Assembly (NCBI GenBank): GCA_002733865.1
Contig: NVXM01000001.1
Span: forward strand, 324,206 to 388,205
Length of the DNA: 64,000 bases
Direction of reading: 5' to 3'
From: Sphingopyxis sp.
GTDB lineage: Bacteria > Pseudomonadota > Alphaproteobacteria > Sphingomonadales > Sphingomonadaceae
A program made the translations under genes and the position numbers. Positions within the stretch are counted from its first letter, which is position 1. Each line of letters opens with the position of its first letter. Shown here one piece after another: positions 1 to 7,344 of this stretch. The notes under the pieces are model-generated. The model did no database searches. It was not told the origin of the DNA and saw nothing but the letters and a program-made list of their open reading frames with translations.

Positions 1-176
1 TCCTGAGCGGCAATATTCTGGCGCTCGCAAAGTCCCCGTGCGCCATTGATCACTGCCTGGGAGGGATCGCTCGGAGTCGACGGCACCTTGTCGCGGAAGG
101 TCTGCCCGCTGGCTTCGTCAATCAGCAGCAGGTCGGTAAAAGTTCCGCCGACGTCGACACCCAATCGATATCCCAT
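1..176 (-). CDS. Hydantoinase A / 5-oxoprolinase-like protein, N-terminal fragment
   Basis: The gene starts at 176 on the minus strand and runs off the window, leaving about 58 codons. The N-terminus reads MGYRLGVDVGGTFTDLLLID, the ATP-binding phosphate-1 loop of the HyuA/oxoprolinase family (actin-like ATPase fold). These enzymes hydrolyse hydantoins, 5-oxoproline or related cyclic amides, or carboxylate ketones, in an ATP-dependent way, usually with a HyuB partner that would lie outside the window. It points the same way as the HMG-CoA-lyase-like gene 30 bp upstream, so the two are likely co-transcribed. Substrate cannot be told from the fragment. Confidence 0.8.
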   Translation of the reverse strand, partial: MGYRLGVDVGGTFTDLLLIDEASGQTFRDKVPSTPSDPSQAVINGARGLCERQNIAAQ

Positions 177-206
177 ATTTCAATCTTTCTCTTGTGTAAC
201 GGTCAT

Positions 207-1127
207 TCAGGCCTCTGCCCTCGCGACCAGTGACGGCAGCGAGCGGCCCATGACGCCCGCGAACCACTGGTTGGTGGCGATCGCCTTGCGCAGGTCGACG
301 CCGTGCTCGACGCCGGAGCGGTTGAGCAGGTTGATCAGGTCCTCGGTTGCGATATTGCCGGTGGCATTGGGCGCGAACGGGCAGCCGCCGAGGCCACCAA
401 GACTGGAATCGAGCGTCTGCACGCCGGCCTCGACGGCAGCCCAGGCGTTGGCAATACCGGTGTTCCGGGTATCATGAAAATGCGCGCGCATGGTTATATC
501 GTCGGGCAGCAGTTCTTTCAGCCGGCCAAACAGGTCGCTGACCTGCGCCGGGACGCCGACGCCGATCGTGTCGGCCAGCGCGATTTCCATAGGGCCTTCT
601 GCGGCCATTTCCTCAGCGATATGCACCACCGTTTCCGGGTCGACCGCGCCCTCGAACGGGCAGCCGAAGGCAGCCGAGATGGTCACCTGCGCTTTCAGCC
701 CCTCGGCCTTGGCAAAGCGGATCATCTCGCGATTTTCCCTGATGCCCTCTTTTATTGTCTGCCCCTGATTCTTCTGGCCGAACGTGTCGCTCGCTACGAT
801 TACGCAGCCGGCCTCGTCGATGCCGCGCTTGTTGCCTTCCCGTGTCGCCAGTCCGCGCAGTACGCCGCGCTTGTTCAGGCACAGGCCGATATAGGAGACA
901 TCGTCGCGGTCGGGTAGGCCGGCGATCACCGCTTCGGCGTCGGCCATCTGCGGTACGCGGCCCGGATGGACAAAGCTGGCCACCTCCATTCGCGTCACTC
1001 CGGCATCGAGCATATGGGTGATCAGGCCAAGCTTGTCCGCCGTCGAAATGATTTCGGATTCATTCTGGAGCCCGTCCCGAGGGCCGACCTCCAAAATTTT
1101 TATCGCGCTGCGACTTTTCGTGCTCAT
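207..1127 (-). CDS. HMG-CoA lyase family enzyme (hydroxymethylglutaryl- or citramalyl-CoA lyase type)
   Basis: A 306-residue TIM-barrel enzyme of the HMG-CoA lyase family, which cleaves 3-hydroxy-3-methyl acyl-CoAs into acetyl-CoA plus a keto acid. The catalytic pieces are present: VGPRDGLQN (Arg17/Asp18), AFGCPFEG, the metal-binding HFHDTRN, and the mobile-loop cysteine in GGLGGCPFAPNATGN. The ATG at 1127 is preferred; an in-frame TTG at 1142 would add five residues but lies inside the palindromic operator at 1132-1143. Next to a CaiB/BaiF CoA-transferase the pair recalls CoA activation followed by cleavage, as for (R)-citramalyl-CoA lyase of the HMG-CoA lyase family; this substrate is inference. 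True HMG-CoA lyase of leucine or isoprenoid breakdown is the main alternative. Confidence 0.88.
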   Translation of the reverse strand: MSTKSRSAIKILEVGPRDGLQNESEIISTADKLGLITHMLDAGVTRMEVASFVHPGRVPQMADAEAVIAGLPDRDDVSYIGLCLNKRGVLRGLATREGNKRGIDEAGCVIVASDTFGQKNQGQTIKEGIRENREMIRFAKAEGLKAQVTISAAFGCPFEGAVDPETVVHIAEEMAAEGPMEIALADTIGVGVPAQVSDLFGRLKELLPDDITMRAHFHDTRNTGIANAWAAVEAGVQTLDSSLGGLGGCPFAPNATGNIATEDLINLLNRSGVEHGVDLRKAIATNQWFAGVMGRSLPSLVARAEA

Positions 1128-1131
1128 ATAA

Positions 1132-1143
1132 ATTGTATACAAT
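1132..1143. promoter_or_regulatory. GntR/FCD operator, perfect palindrome, copy 1
   Basis: ATTGTATACAAT is a perfect 12-bp palindrome in the divergent interval between the lyase (start 1127, minus) and the CoA-transferase (start 1192, plus). The identical 12-mer recurs at 3106-3117, upstream of the other plus-strand operon. FCD-type GntR regulators commonly bind sites of the form TTGTnnACAA, and such a regulator is encoded between the two sites at 2377-3030. Its position four bases from the lyase ATG suggests repression by blocking transcription of that gene and possibly of the CoA-transferase as well. Confidence 0.75.
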
Positions 1144-1191
1144 CCCGTTTGTGCTTTGTATAGGGGAAAGCATGATGCGGGAGTATTTTTT

Positions 1192-2373
1192 ATGACGCAA
1201 GGGGCGTTGACAGGATTGCGGCTGATCGAAATGGGTCAGCTGATCGCGGGGCCGTTCTGCGGCCAGCTAATGGGCGACCATGGCGCCGAGGTGATCAAGA
1301 TAGAGCCACCCAAGGTGGGCGACGCGATGCGCAGCTGGGGGCAGGGAATCCCGCTCTGGTTTTCGGTCGTCGGGCGCAACAAGAAGTCGATCACGCTGAA
1401 CCTGCGCGAAAAGGAAGGCCAGGCGATCGTCAAGCGGCTGGTCGAGAAATCCGACTTTCTGCTGGAGAATTTCCGTGCCGGCACGATGGAAAAATGGGGG
1501 CTGGATTACGACACCCTGAGCGCGATCAACAGGGGGCTGATCATGATCCGCGTATCGGGCTATGGTCAGACCGGTCCCTATTCGGGCCGTGCCGGCTATG
1601 GCGGCATCGGAGAGGCGATGGGCGGTATGCGCTATATCATGGGCGAGCCCGATCGTCCGCCCAGCCGCGCTGGTCTGTCGATCGGCGATTCGCTCGCCGC
1701 GACTTACGCCTGTCTCGGCGCGCTGATGGCGCTGCAGCACCGGCACAAGACCGGCGAGGGGCAGGTCGTCGATTCGGCGATTTACGAAGCGGTGCTCGCC
1801 AATATGGAATCGACTGTGGCGGAATATACGGTGGCGGGTCATATCCGCGAGCGCACCGGATCAATCCTGCCTAAAATCGCGCCCTCCAATGTCTATCCGA
1901 CCAGCGACGGCAGCGTGTTGATCGGCGGCAACCAGGACAGCGTCTGGAAACGGATGGCGGCGATGATGGGCCGACCGGAACTGGGTGAGGATCCGCGCTA
2001 TGCCACTCACATTGCCCGTGGCGAGAACCAGGCTGAGCTGGACGCGCTGATCATGGAGTGGACGCGCGGCATTACCAGCCAGGACCTGCTCGACATGTGC
2101 GAAGAGCATGGCGTGCCCGCCGGCAATGTCTATCGTGCTCCCGAAATGCTCGCCGACCCGCATTTCCAGGCGCGCGAGGCGCTGGTCGAGGTAGACCATC
2201 CGCAACACAAGAATTTCGTGATGCAGAATGTCACCCCCAAGCTGTCCAAGACCCCCGGTCATATCGACAGTGTCGGGCCGGAACTCGGGGCCCATAATGA
2301 GGCAATTTACGGCGAGTTGCTGGGCATGGACAGCGCCGCCATGGCCGACCTGCGGGATCGCGGTATTATCTGA
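1192..2373 (+). CDS. CaiB/BaiF family CoA-transferase (family III)
   Basis: 393 residues from the ATG at 1192, which has GCGGGAG about 8 bases upstream; an upstream in-frame TTG at 1156 is less likely. Family III CoA-transferases move CoA between carboxylic acids. The N-terminal motif GLRLIEMGQLIAGPFCGQLM, the segment EVIKIEPP, and the nucleophile region GQVVDSAIYEAVLANME with the catalytic Asp are all present, and the length matches the family (about 390-410). It is divergent from the HMG-CoA-lyase-like gene across a shared GntR-type site, and so probably makes the CoA ester that the lyase cleaves. The acid substrate is unknown. Confidence 0.9.
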   Translation: MTQGALTGLRLIEMGQLIAGPFCGQLMGDHGAEVIKIEPPKVGDAMRSWGQGIPLWFSVVGRNKKSITLNLREKEGQAIVKRLVEKSDFLLENFRAGTMEKWGLDYDTLSAINRGLIMIRVSGYGQTGPYSGRAGYGGIGEAMGGMRYIMGEPDRPPSRAGLSIGDSLAATYACLGALMALQHRHKTGEGQVVDSAIYEAVLANMESTVAEYTVAGHIRERTGSILPKIAPSNVYPTSDGSVLIGGNQDSVWKRMAAMMGRPELGEDPRYATHIARGENQAELDALIMEWTRGITSQDLLDMCEEHGVPAGNVYRAPEMLADPHFQAREALVEVDHPQHKNFVMQNVTPKLSKTPGHIDSVGPELGAHNEAIYGELLGMDSAAMADLRDRGII

Positions 2374-2376
2374 CGG

Positions 2377-3030
2377 TCAGTCCGTATCGCTGCCTCTTGT
2401 AGCAAGATGAAAGCTGTGGAAGGCGCGTCTTATATGGCTGGTCATTACCGCGCCGGCCCAGTCCTGGTCCCCGGCGGCGAAGGCCGCGATCAGCTCGTCA
2501 TGATCCTTGGCCGACTGGATCAGGTCCTCGCCCGAATATTGGTTGGCGGTGCGCCGCACAACCGGCTGCTCGACCAGTGCCGGCAGCAATTTGCTCAGCC
2601 GCGGCGACTGCGCATATTCCAGGATCAGGTCGTGAAACTGCCGGTTCGCTTCGAGAAAGGTGGAGATATCCGGGCTGCGTTTCTGCACCGCACTGCTGAG
2701 CAGGCCGTTGACCTCGCGCAGCCGTTTCAGCCCGTCGGCGTCCATGCGCTGCGCCGCGCGCTCGGTGGCGTGGCATTCGAGCATCGCCCGCAACGCGAAC
2801 ATTTCATCGATCTCGTCCTCCGACCAGTCCGCAACCGACAGCCGCTTGGAAGCGCTGCGCACCAGCAGCATCTCGTTTTCCAGCCGCTGCACCGCATCGC
2901 GCACTGGGGTGCGCGAGACCCCGGCAATCTCGCACAGGCGTTCCTCGGTCAATTGCATACCCGGACGGGCTTCACCGTACAGGATGAAACTGCGGATTTT
3001 TTCATAGGCGGTATCGGAAGCGCGGCTCAT
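2377..3030 (-). CDS. GntR family transcriptional regulator, FCD (FadR/VanR) subfamily
   Basis: 217 residues. An N-terminal winged helix (about residues 5-70) contains LTEERLCEIAGVSRTPVRDAVQRLE, written here as LCEIAGVSRTPVRDA at its recognition helix. It is followed by an all-helical FCD ligand-binding domain (about 80-205) with the typical DEMFALRAMLEC and NRQFHDLI segments, the latter carrying an Asp/His pair of the metal site. The gene converges on the CoA-transferase, with stops 3 bases apart, and is divergent from the racemase-like operon. Two identical palindromes flank it (1132-1143 and 3106-3117), so it very likely controls both flanking transcription units and possibly itself, responding to a pathway acid. 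It is a local regulator rather than FadR proper. Confidence 0.92.
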   Translation of the reverse strand: MSRASDTAYEKIRSFILYGEARPGMQLTEERLCEIAGVSRTPVRDAVQRLENEMLLVRSASKRLSVADWSEDEIDEMFALRAMLECHATERAAQRMDADGLKRLREVNGLLSSAVQKRSPDISTFLEANRQFHDLILEYAQSPRLSKLLPALVEQPVVRRTANQYSGEDLIQSAKDHDELIAAFAAGDQDWAGAVMTSHIRRAFHSFHLATRGSDTD

Positions 3031-3105
3031 AAACCGCTATTGGCGGAATAAACTGCAATGGGCAAGTGATCCAACATTACGTCAGTTTCCGCTTGACGGA
3101 GAGCA

Positions 3106-3117
3106 ATTGTATACAAT
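3106..3117. promoter_or_regulatory. GntR/FCD operator, perfect palindrome, copy 2
   Basis: A second exact ATTGTATACAAT, 76 bases upstream of the regulator start (3030, minus) and 50 bases upstream of the racemase-like start (3167, plus). A likely minus-35 sequence, TTGACG, sits at 3093-3098. The site therefore lies where a repressor would cover the promoter of the racemase/SnoaL/TonB-receptor operon, and it could also serve autoregulation. Confidence 0.75.
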
Positions 3118-3140
3118 AGAAGGAGAAGAGGGGGTTTAAC

Positions 3141-3170
3141 ATGATCATGCCTGAGCGAATATTACCATGA
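3141..3170 (+). CDS. Nine-codon upstream ORF coupled to the racemase-like gene
   Basis: A very strong purine-rich ribosome-binding stretch (AGGAGAAGAGGGGG, 3121-3134) precedes ATG 3141 by 6 bases. The reading frame MIMPERILP ends in a TGA at 3168-3170 that overlaps the ATG of the next gene (ATGA at 3167-3170). The downstream ATG has no comparably good Shine-Dalgarno sequence of its own. The arrangement suggests that translation of the racemase-like gene is coupled to termination on this short ORF. No protein-level evidence is possible at this length; it may just be a translational loading site. Confidence 0.45.
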   Translation: MIMPERILP

Positions 3171-3910
3171 AGCGGATCAAGGTGATCGTTCCCATCCCAA
3201 TGGATGACGCCGGGGTGGCTGCCCGCGCAGAACAATTACCTGCCGATTTTGTGCGATCCGGCTTCCAGCCCGAATTTGTAGCAGTGCCTTGGGGCGCGGC
3301 GCTCGGCGATAGCTATCACGATACATTGTTGATGGACTGGACCGTGTTTCAGGCTGGCATCACCGCTGAAGAAGAAGGCTATGCCGGGGTGCTGATCGAC
3401 ACGGTTAGCGACAGCGGGCTGCGCGCGCTGCGCTCGCGGCTTAATATTCCGGTCGTCGGACCAGGCGAAGCGGCCTTTGCCGCCGCGATGATGCTGGGCA
3501 AAAAATTCACCGTGCTGACGATGTGGCCCGAATGGTTTCCGCTCTACGAGAAAACGCTGACCGAATATGGCTGGTGGGACCGGGTCGCCTCGCTGCGGTC
3601 GATCGACACAAGGCCAGATGTCACTGAACTGCTCGCGGGCAAGGAAGAGGTGATCTTCGACAAGCTCAAGGCAGAAGCGATGCTGGCGATCGAAGAGGAT
3701 GGCGCAGATGTGATTGTGCTCGGCTCGACAACCATGCACCAGTCGGCAAAATATCTGACGGACAATCTGCCGATCCCGGTGCTCAATCCCGGCCAAGTCG
3801 CCTATAAATTTCTCGAAACGCTGATCGAACTGGGCCTCACTCACAGCAAGAAGGCGTTTCCGGCTCCCGAAGTGACGAAAGACGCGGAAATCAGAAAAGG
3901 ATGGTATTGA
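3167..3910 (+). CDS. Asp/Glu/hydantoin racemase-like protein lacking both catalytic cysteines
   Basis: 247 residues with the two-domain pseudo-symmetric fold of the Asp/Glu/hydantoin racemase superfamily (IKVIVPIPM at the N-terminus, IPVVGPGEAAFAAAMMLG, VIVLGSTTM). Active enzymes carry a cysteine in each half, in motifs like ACFGDPGL and LGCAGM. Here the equivalent positions read DTVSDSGL (Thr79) and LGSTTM (Ser187), so the usual two-base Cys/Cys chemistry is missing. It may be an isomerase or decarboxylase using other residues, or a binding protein. It is first in an operon with two SnoaL-like genes and a TonB receptor, behind a GntR-type operator, and overlaps the next start. The family call is firm; function is unknown. 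Confidence 0.85.
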   Translation: MKRIKVIVPIPMDDAGVAARAEQLPADFVRSGFQPEFVAVPWGAALGDSYHDTLLMDWTVFQAGITAEEEGYAGVLIDTVSDSGLRALRSRLNIPVVGPGEAAFAAAMMLGKKFTVLTMWPEWFPLYEKTLTEYGWWDRVASLRSIDTRPDVTELLAGKEEVIFDKLKAEAMLAIEEDGADVIVLGSTTMHQSAKYLTDNLPIPVLNPGQVAYKFLETLIELGLTHSKKAFPAPEVTKDAEIRKGWY

Positions 3911-4341
3911 TGGCAGAATGGACTCCCGGCATGGCAGGACAGGAGCGCCTGCCCTATCCCTTCTATATCGACATTGTGACCAAGCGCTATTTTGATGGCG
4001 TCGATAACAAGAATATGACTCAGGTGCTAAACTGCTTCGCTCCCGACGCGATACTGCACGAGGCAACATCGGATACCGTCCATAAGGGCCGCGACGCGAT
4101 CGAGGCGATGTTCACCAAATTGTTCGCCGACTTCGAGCAGATCTGGCACGGCAATTTTGTCCACACCGCGGATCCTGACACGAACGCTATCTGCTCCCAG
4201 TTCACCGTGTTGATCACGCCCAATGGCGGCGAGCAGCTGCGCTACGAGAACTGCAACCGCTTTTACTGCAAGGACCGGCTGTTTCAGCATGTCTTTGTCT
4301 ACATGAGCGGCGACAATCTGTTAAAAGAAGGAGACGCCTGA
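3910..4341 (+). CDS. SnoaL/NTF2-like protein, paralogue 1
   Basis: 143 residues from the ATG at 3910, which overlaps the TGA of the preceding gene (TGATG) and has AAAGGA about 8 bases upstream; the ATG at 3901 is too close to that site. The sequence has the alpha+beta-cone NTF2-like layout: an N-terminal helix with KRYFDGVDNKNMTQVLNCF, a GRDAIEAMF segment, and C-terminal strands ending FVYMSGDNLL. Such proteins act as small cyclases, isomerases, hydratases or ligand-binding domains. It is clearly paralogous to the next gene, sharing YF..VD.KNM..VL.CF and VYMSG.N. Probably a partner or subunit in the same pathway; the reaction is unknown. Confidence 0.8.
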   Translation: MAEWTPGMAGQERLPYPFYIDIVTKRYFDGVDNKNMTQVLNCFAPDAILHEATSDTVHKGRDAIEAMFTKLFADFEQIWHGNFVHTADPDTNAICSQFTVLITPNGGEQLRYENCNRFYCKDRLFQHVFVYMSGDNLLKEGDA

Positions 4342-4739
4342 TGCAATATGAGCCCGGACTCTCCCGCGACGCACTGATCGAACTGGCGACGAAAACCTAT
4401 TTCAGCAATGTTGATGCCAAAAATATGGACGCGGTTCTCGACTGTTTCCATGACGGCGCCCTGTTCTGTGTCCAGACCGATTTCACTCGCCACAGCGGCA
4501 AGGACGAAATTCGGCGCATGTTCGAAGATTTTTTTGGTGCCTACGACACCATCATCCACCGCGATTTCACCTGCACCGTCGACGAAGCCAATGGCCGGAT
4601 CGCAGCCAGCTTTACCGCTGAGCTGACCGATGCCGACGGGGGCGTAACCTTGCTCGAGAACACCAATTTCTGGCGCGTCCGGGACGGCAAATTTCAAGAA
4701 GTCTATGTCTATATGAGCGGGGCAAATGTGCTCGTTTAA
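4341..4739 (+). CDS. SnoaL/NTF2-like protein, paralogue 2
   Basis: 132 residues. The start overlaps the preceding stop (TGATG at 4339-4343), with AAGGAGA about 8 bases upstream, so the pair is translationally coupled. It matches paralogue 1 in the helix YFSNVDAKNMDAVLDCF, in GKDEIRRMFEDFF and in the closing VYVYMSGANVL. The two differ in the cone interior, which suggests a heteromeric assembly or two related substrates. The coupling to a racemase-like gene and a TonB receptor points to a role in the same catabolic route. Function is not recognised. Confidence 0.8.
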   Translation: MQYEPGLSRDALIELATKTYFSNVDAKNMDAVLDCFHDGALFCVQTDFTRHSGKDEIRRMFEDFFGAYDTIIHRDFTCTVDEANGRIAASFTAELTDADGGVTLLENTNFWRVRDGKFQEVYVYMSGANVLV

Positions 4740-4793
4740 ATCGGTTTGACGGGTCAAGAGGCCCGCAAATTTTCCATCAGGGAAGGAAGAAAA

Positions 4794-7319
4794 ATGCGTC
4801 GGACCAAAACAGCTCTTTCACTCTCGGCCGGCTTTGCCGCGCTGGTCGGCTTCAACCCAGCGCTGGCTCAGGTCGGCGGCGAACAGGAGGCCGGCGAGAG
4901 CGCGGATTCCAACGTCATCATCGTAACCGCCCGGCGGCAGGATGAACTGCTCGCCGATGTGCCGGCATCGGTCACCGTCTTCACCGAGGACATGCTCGAC
5001 CGGACCGGTGTTCAGCAGGCCGATGAATTCGTCCAGCTGACCGCCGGTGTGACCATTGTCAGCGGCACAGCCGAAGCCGGTGATACCCAGATCAACATTC
5101 GCGGCATCAACGGCGCGCGCGATGCCGAGAGCTCGGTCGCGCTGGTTGTTGACGGGATTCTCAAGACCAATACCGCCCAGCTCAACCAGGATCAGGGCAC
5201 ATTGCGTCAGATCGAAATATTAAAAGGACCGCAGGGCGCGCTCTACGGCCGTAACGCGGCTGCCGGCGCAATTGTCATCCAGACACTGAAGCCCGGCGAC
5301 TTCCTCGAAGGCGGTATCAAGGCGAGTGCCGCAGAAGACAATACCTACAAGGCGTCGGCCTATTTATCGGTGCCCGTCGGCGAAGGCGCCGGACTGGTGC
5401 TTTCCGGGTCCTACAACACCAGCGACGGCTTCTATCGCAACAGTTTTCTTGGAAACCGCAAGGTCGTTGACGATCAGGAAACCTGGTCTGTCGACGGACG
5501 CTTTGTCGCTGAACTCGGCGATGCAACCGAAGTCGATGTAAAGGCGCGCTATGCTGACCTGTCCGGCGCCTCAATCAATTTCAACACCGCCTTTCACCTG
5601 CCCAACTTCGCCGGAGTCGACCCCGCCTTCTTCGAAGACGTGAACACCCACGAGTTCGGCTATTATTCGAACATCCGCCCGACCAATGACCAGACCACCT
5701 TTGAAACATCTGTTAAACTGACCCACGAATTCGACGCGATGACGCTGACCGCCTGGGCGCTGTACAGCGACGTCGACCAGTCGCTGACCGCGGATGGCAC
5801 CTCCGCGGACTTTGCGCGTTACACGTTCCCGGGCGCGACCCCGGCATCGGTGGCGGCGTCAAACAGCTGTTTCGCGTCGACGGCGGCGCTGACCGGCTAT
5901 CCGCTCAACCCGCCAACCTTCATCGGCAACACTCCGGTCCCCTTCATCTTCGACCCGGTCAATGGTTCGACCCTCGGCGCCTACAGTCCGACCACTTGTG
6001 ACGGAACCCAGTATCAGATCCGCAACCAGACCGACATCAGCGGCGAGATTCGGCTGGCCTCGAATGGCGACGGACCGCTCAACTGGCAGATCGGTACTTA
6101 TTATCTGAATATCGACCGCGACGTCGGGGTCAGCCTCGGTGCCGATCTCGGGCAGGGTGTGATCCGCGAACTGTACAATGATCCCAATAGCAGCAACCCG
6201 ACATCGCAGCTGTTCGCCGACAATTTCAGCACCAATGTTTATGCCGCTTTTGGTTCGGTCGACTATAAGTTCGCCGACAATTTCGATGTAAGTCTGGCGC
6301 TGCGCTACGATATCGAGCAACGCAAAGCTTCGAACCGGGTGCCCTTCGTGACCGACCCGATCACCGGTACGCCGATCAATCCGGGCCAGACCGGCGGTCC
6401 GATCCCGGACAAGAAGCAGACCTTCAAGGAACTGCAGCCGAAATTGTCGCTGCGCTACGGTTTGACCGACAATCTCAACTTCTACGCCAACTGGGGGATC
6501 GGCTTCAAGTCGGGGGGCTTCAACAACCAGGGATCGGCGGCGATTGTCGACCAGAATTTCAACCAGTTCCTTGGCACCAACGTTCTGATCAACGATATTT
6601 ACCGCAAGGAGACATCTAGCGCCTTCGAGGCCGGCTTCAAGGGTTCGGCAGCCGATGGCGCGATCACCTTCGATCTCGCCGGCTATTATACCAAGGTCGA
6701 CGACATGCAGTTCTTCGAATTTTTCGTCGGCTCCTTCGGCTTGCTGCGGGTGGTCTCAAATATCGACAAGGTTGATATCTACGGCGTGGAACTCAACGCC
6801 AACGCCGAAATCGTAGAGGGCTGGAACATTTTCGGCTCGGTCAACCTTACCGAGAGCGAGATCAAGAAAAATGCTTCCCGGCCCTATACGGTCGGCAACA
6901 AGTCGCCGCATACCGCAGACTATACGATCAACCTGGGCACCCAGATGGTCGCACCGATCGCCAGCAGTTTCGACCTCGTGATGCGCGCAGACTATCGCAT
7001 TACCGGTCCGACATGGTTCCACTCGGTCCAGGACGACACCGGACCGACGCTGTTCAGTGGGCTGCTGCCGGGATCTGCGTTGGCGCTTCCCGCCTTCGTC
7101 GGGGATAATGACACGTCGATCACGCAGCGCGACGCCTATGGTGTGCTCGACCTGCGCTTTGGGCTGGAAGGCGAAAACTGGAACATCACTGCTTTCGCCG
7201 ATAATATGCTCGACAAGCGCTATCTCAACGAGGTGATTACCGCGGTCGAATTTGGCGGGTCGTTTATTTCACCCGGTGGTCGCCGGCGCCTCGGTGTCGA
7301 AGTCGGATATAAATTCTGA
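4794..7319 (+). CDS. TonB-dependent outer-membrane receptor
   Basis: 841 residues from ATG 4794, preceded by GGAAGGAAG. A signal peptide (MRRTKTALSLSAGFAALVGF..ALAQ) ends near residue 26. Next come a TonB-box-like stretch (NVIIVTARRQ), a plug domain (about residues 45-160, with INIRGINGARD and VLVVDGI-like elements ending in ILKGPQGALYGRNAAAGAI), and a long beta-barrel finishing in the typical C-terminal aromatic (VGYKF). The type is the broad sphingomonad receptor family for small organic substrates as well as siderophores. It lies 54 bases after the second SnoaL gene in the same orientation, so it is probably the uptake port for this pathway's substrate. Confidence 0.93.
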   Translation: MRRTKTALSLSAGFAALVGFNPALAQVGGEQEAGESADSNVIIVTARRQDELLADVPASVTVFTEDMLDRTGVQQADEFVQLTAGVTIVSGTAEAGDTQINIRGINGARDAESSVALVVDGILKTNTAQLNQDQGTLRQIEILKGPQGALYGRNAAAGAIVIQTLKPGDFLEGGIKASAAEDNTYKASAYLSVPVGEGAGLVLSGSYNTSDGFYRNSFLGNRKVVDDQETWSVDGRFVAELGDATEVDVKARYADLSGASINFNTAFHLPNFAGVDPAFFEDVNTHEFGYYSNIRPTNDQTTFETSVKLTHEFDAMTLTAWALYSDVDQSLTADGTSADFARYTFPGATPASVAASNSCFASTAALTGYPLNPPTFIGNTPVPFIFDPVNGSTLGAYSPTTCDGTQYQIRNQTDISGEIRLASNGDGPLNWQIGTYYLNIDRDVGVSLGADLGQGVIRELYNDPNSSNPTSQLFADNFSTNVYAAFGSVDYKFADNFDVSLALRYDIEQRKASNRVPFVTDPITGTPINPGQTGGPIPDKKQTFKELQPKLSLRYGLTDNLNFYANWGIGFKSGGFNNQGSAAIVDQNFNQFLGTNVLINDIYRKETSSAFEAGFKGSAADGAITFDLAGYYTKVDDMQFFEFFVGSFGLLRVVSNIDKVDIYGVELNANAEIVEGWNIFGSVNLTESEIKKNASRPYTVGNKSPHTADYTINLGTQMVAPIASSFDLVMRADYRITGPTWFHSVQDDTGPTLFSGLLPGSALALPAFVGDNDTSITQRDAYGVLDLRFGLEGENWNITAFADNMLDKRYLNEVITAVEFGGSFISPGGRRRLGVEVGYKF

Positions 7320-7344
7320 CGACGGCACCGGCGCACGGCGGGGG

